A stretch of DNA of 5,971 nt. Source: an uncultured Thermoproteales archaeon. Lineage in GTDB: Archaea; Thermoproteota; Thermoprotei; Thermoproteales; Thermoproteaceae. The notes under the pieces were generated by a model. That model was not told the origin of the DNA and made no database searches. It was given only the letters and a program-made list of their open reading frames with translations. Location: the NCBI GenBank assembly GCA_946480885.1, contig CAMLLK010000077.1, positions 1-5,971 on the forward strand. Reading direction: 5' to 3'. Positions 5,176 through 5,971 of this stretch are shown piece after piece. Position numbers and translations under genes: made by a program. Each line of letters begins with the position of its first letter. Positions within the stretch are counted from its first letter, which is position 1.

Positions 5176-5923
5176 TTATGTATATATAATTGTTAATATC
5201 GTAGTAGATGTAGCTAAGTAGAGAAACGTCCCGGCGAGGTCTACTATTGTAGTAATGGTGGCGGCAGACATAGTGGCTGGGTCTATCTTGGCTTTATATG
5301 CCGCGAAGACTATAGAAGCGCCTATGATGGCCGATGCGGTTAGAGTAGCTACTATAGAGAGGCCTATGGCCAGCCCCGCGGCGGCGGCTTCCCACATAGT
5401 GTATCCAATGCCTAGAGACAACACTACTGCCATGGCGAAGACTAATGGGAAGGCGGAGAGTCCCACTAAGAACCCCGTGGCCAACTCTTTCCTAACTACT
5501 TTGTAGAAATCTCTTAGGACGAGGTGGCCGAGCGCGAATGATCTGAGGACTAGCGCTGCGGCTTGTGTGCCGATGTTGCCTCCGCTGTCTATTATCAACG
5601 GTATAAAGGCTGCTAGTATTACATATTTTTCAATCGCAGACTCATATGCGGCGATGACTGTGGCTGTGAAGAAGCTGAGCAGTGCGAGAGATAGTATCCA
5701 GGGGGTTCTGGCTATGTATAGGCTTTTTATTGAGGCGAGGACGTAGTTGTCAATGTAGCCTATTCTAATTTTTCCAAAGCCAGCCAACGTCTCCTCTAAA
5801 GTCTCGTGTCTCACAACGTCTAATACATCGTCTACCGTCACTACGCCTAGTAATCTGCCGCCTCTATCTACCACTGGGACTTTCGTTAGGTCGTACTTCA
5901 TCAATACTGTGGCTACTTCTCTC
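5176..5923 (-). CDS. mgtE: MgtE-type magnesium transporter, 3' part (5' end lost at contig end)
   Basis: MgtE proteins are homodimeric Mg2+ channels of the cell membrane, gated by cytoplasmic N and CBS domains that sense Mg2+. What remains here is the end of the second CBS domain (TKVPVVDRGGRLLGVVTVDDVLDVV), the linker or plug helix, and the five-helix pore domain. Family hallmarks include PLIIDSGGNIGTQAAALVLR with the GGNxGxQ signature, and KIDPATMSAATITTIVDLAG in the last part, whose conserved Asp residues lie in the region that coordinates Mg2+ in the Thermus protein. The true gene reads off the contig; the N domain and first CBS domain, probably around 180 or more residues, are missing. 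The frame stays open through 5940 and beyond, but everything past 5923 is adapter, so the apparent start MCSSDL is false. The gene precedes the four-helix membrane protein by 12 bases on the same strand. Confidence 0.92.
5180..5190 (-). promoter_or_regulatory. TATA-like element for the membrane-protein gene, inside the mgtE 3' end
   Basis: On the minus strand this reads ATTATATATAC and is centred about 22 bases before the ATG at 5163, the leaderless spacing. It overlaps codons for the last residues of MgtE (TIIYT), so it may simply reflect AT-rich Ile/Tyr codons. Confidence 0.4.
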
Positions 5924-5971
5924 AGATCGGAAGAGCACACGTCTGAACTCCAGTCACGAACGGTTATCTCG
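5924..5971. other. Illumina TruSeq adapter contamination at the contig end
   Basis: From 5924 the sequence begins AGATCGGAAGAGC and continues to CAGTCAC at 5957, the standard 34-base read-1 adapter. It is followed by an 8-base index, GAACGGTT (5958-5965), and ATCTCG (5966-5971), the start of the P7 end. All three parts are in the right order and spacing. These 48 bases are not genomic. Confidence 0.98.

Noticed and set aside
5255..5506. Plus-strand open frame opposite mgtE
   Set aside because: It is antisense to the conserved MgtE pore domain; its low-complexity Ala-rich product is a mirror of membrane-helix codons.
5924..5940. GTG at 5938-5940 as the MgtE start codon
   Set aside because: It lies wholly within adapter sequence; the gene continues off the contig.

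Overview
The window looks like a complete short contig from a hyperthermophilic crenarchaeon of the Thermoproteales, most likely Pyrobaculum or a close relative. The basis is a full-length A-type ATP synthase subunit B of Pyrobaculum-like sequence, AGA/AGG-rich arginine codons, GTG as well as ATG starts, and AT-rich TATA boxes about 22-26 bases upstream of start codons with almost no room for a 5' leader, as is typical of leaderless transcription in this group. This assignment comes from reading the sequence, not from a database search.

Layout. Positions 4-847 (minus) carry a 3-hydroxyisobutyrate dehydrogenase-family reductase split into two overlapping reading frames by an apparent +1 frameshift near a six-base C/G run (612-617). 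A 44-base divergent promoter region (848-891) with one near-symmetrical TATA element separates it from the plus-strand ATP synthase subunit B gene (892-2295). That gene overlaps by one base a small uncharacterised protein gene (2295-2651), so the two probably form an operon. Next on the plus strand, behind its own strong TATA box, is a compact FAD-dependent oxidoreductase of the sulfide:quinone oxidoreductase/NDH-2 type (2693-3700) that lacks the SQR redox cysteines. Positions 3701-4212 hold no convincing gene, are AT-richer than their surroundings, and contain short direct repeats, a hairpin, T-runs and a TATA-like element. An unrecognised basic plus-strand ORF (4213-4689) converges on, and overlaps by 57 bases, a minus-strand four-helix membrane protein (4633-5163). 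Upstream of that, 12 bases away, is the 3' part of an MgtE-type magnesium transporter gene (5176-5923).

The last 48 bases (5924-5971) are not genomic. They match the Illumina TruSeq read-1 adapter, followed by an 8-base index and the start of the P7 sequence. The mgtE gene is therefore cut by the contig end, and its apparent N-terminus (MCSSDL) is translated adapter.

Functionally the centre of the window is membrane energetics: the ATP synthase non-catalytic stator/rotor-interface subunit and a probable quinone-linked flavoprotein, next to a Mg2+ channel and a small membrane protein. I found no defence system, mobile element, CRISPR array, tRNA or rRNA. The points most worth checking are the adapter tail, the frameshift and the frequency of G/C mononucleotide runs, the ORF-free block at 3701-4212, and the cysteine-less SQR-like protein.
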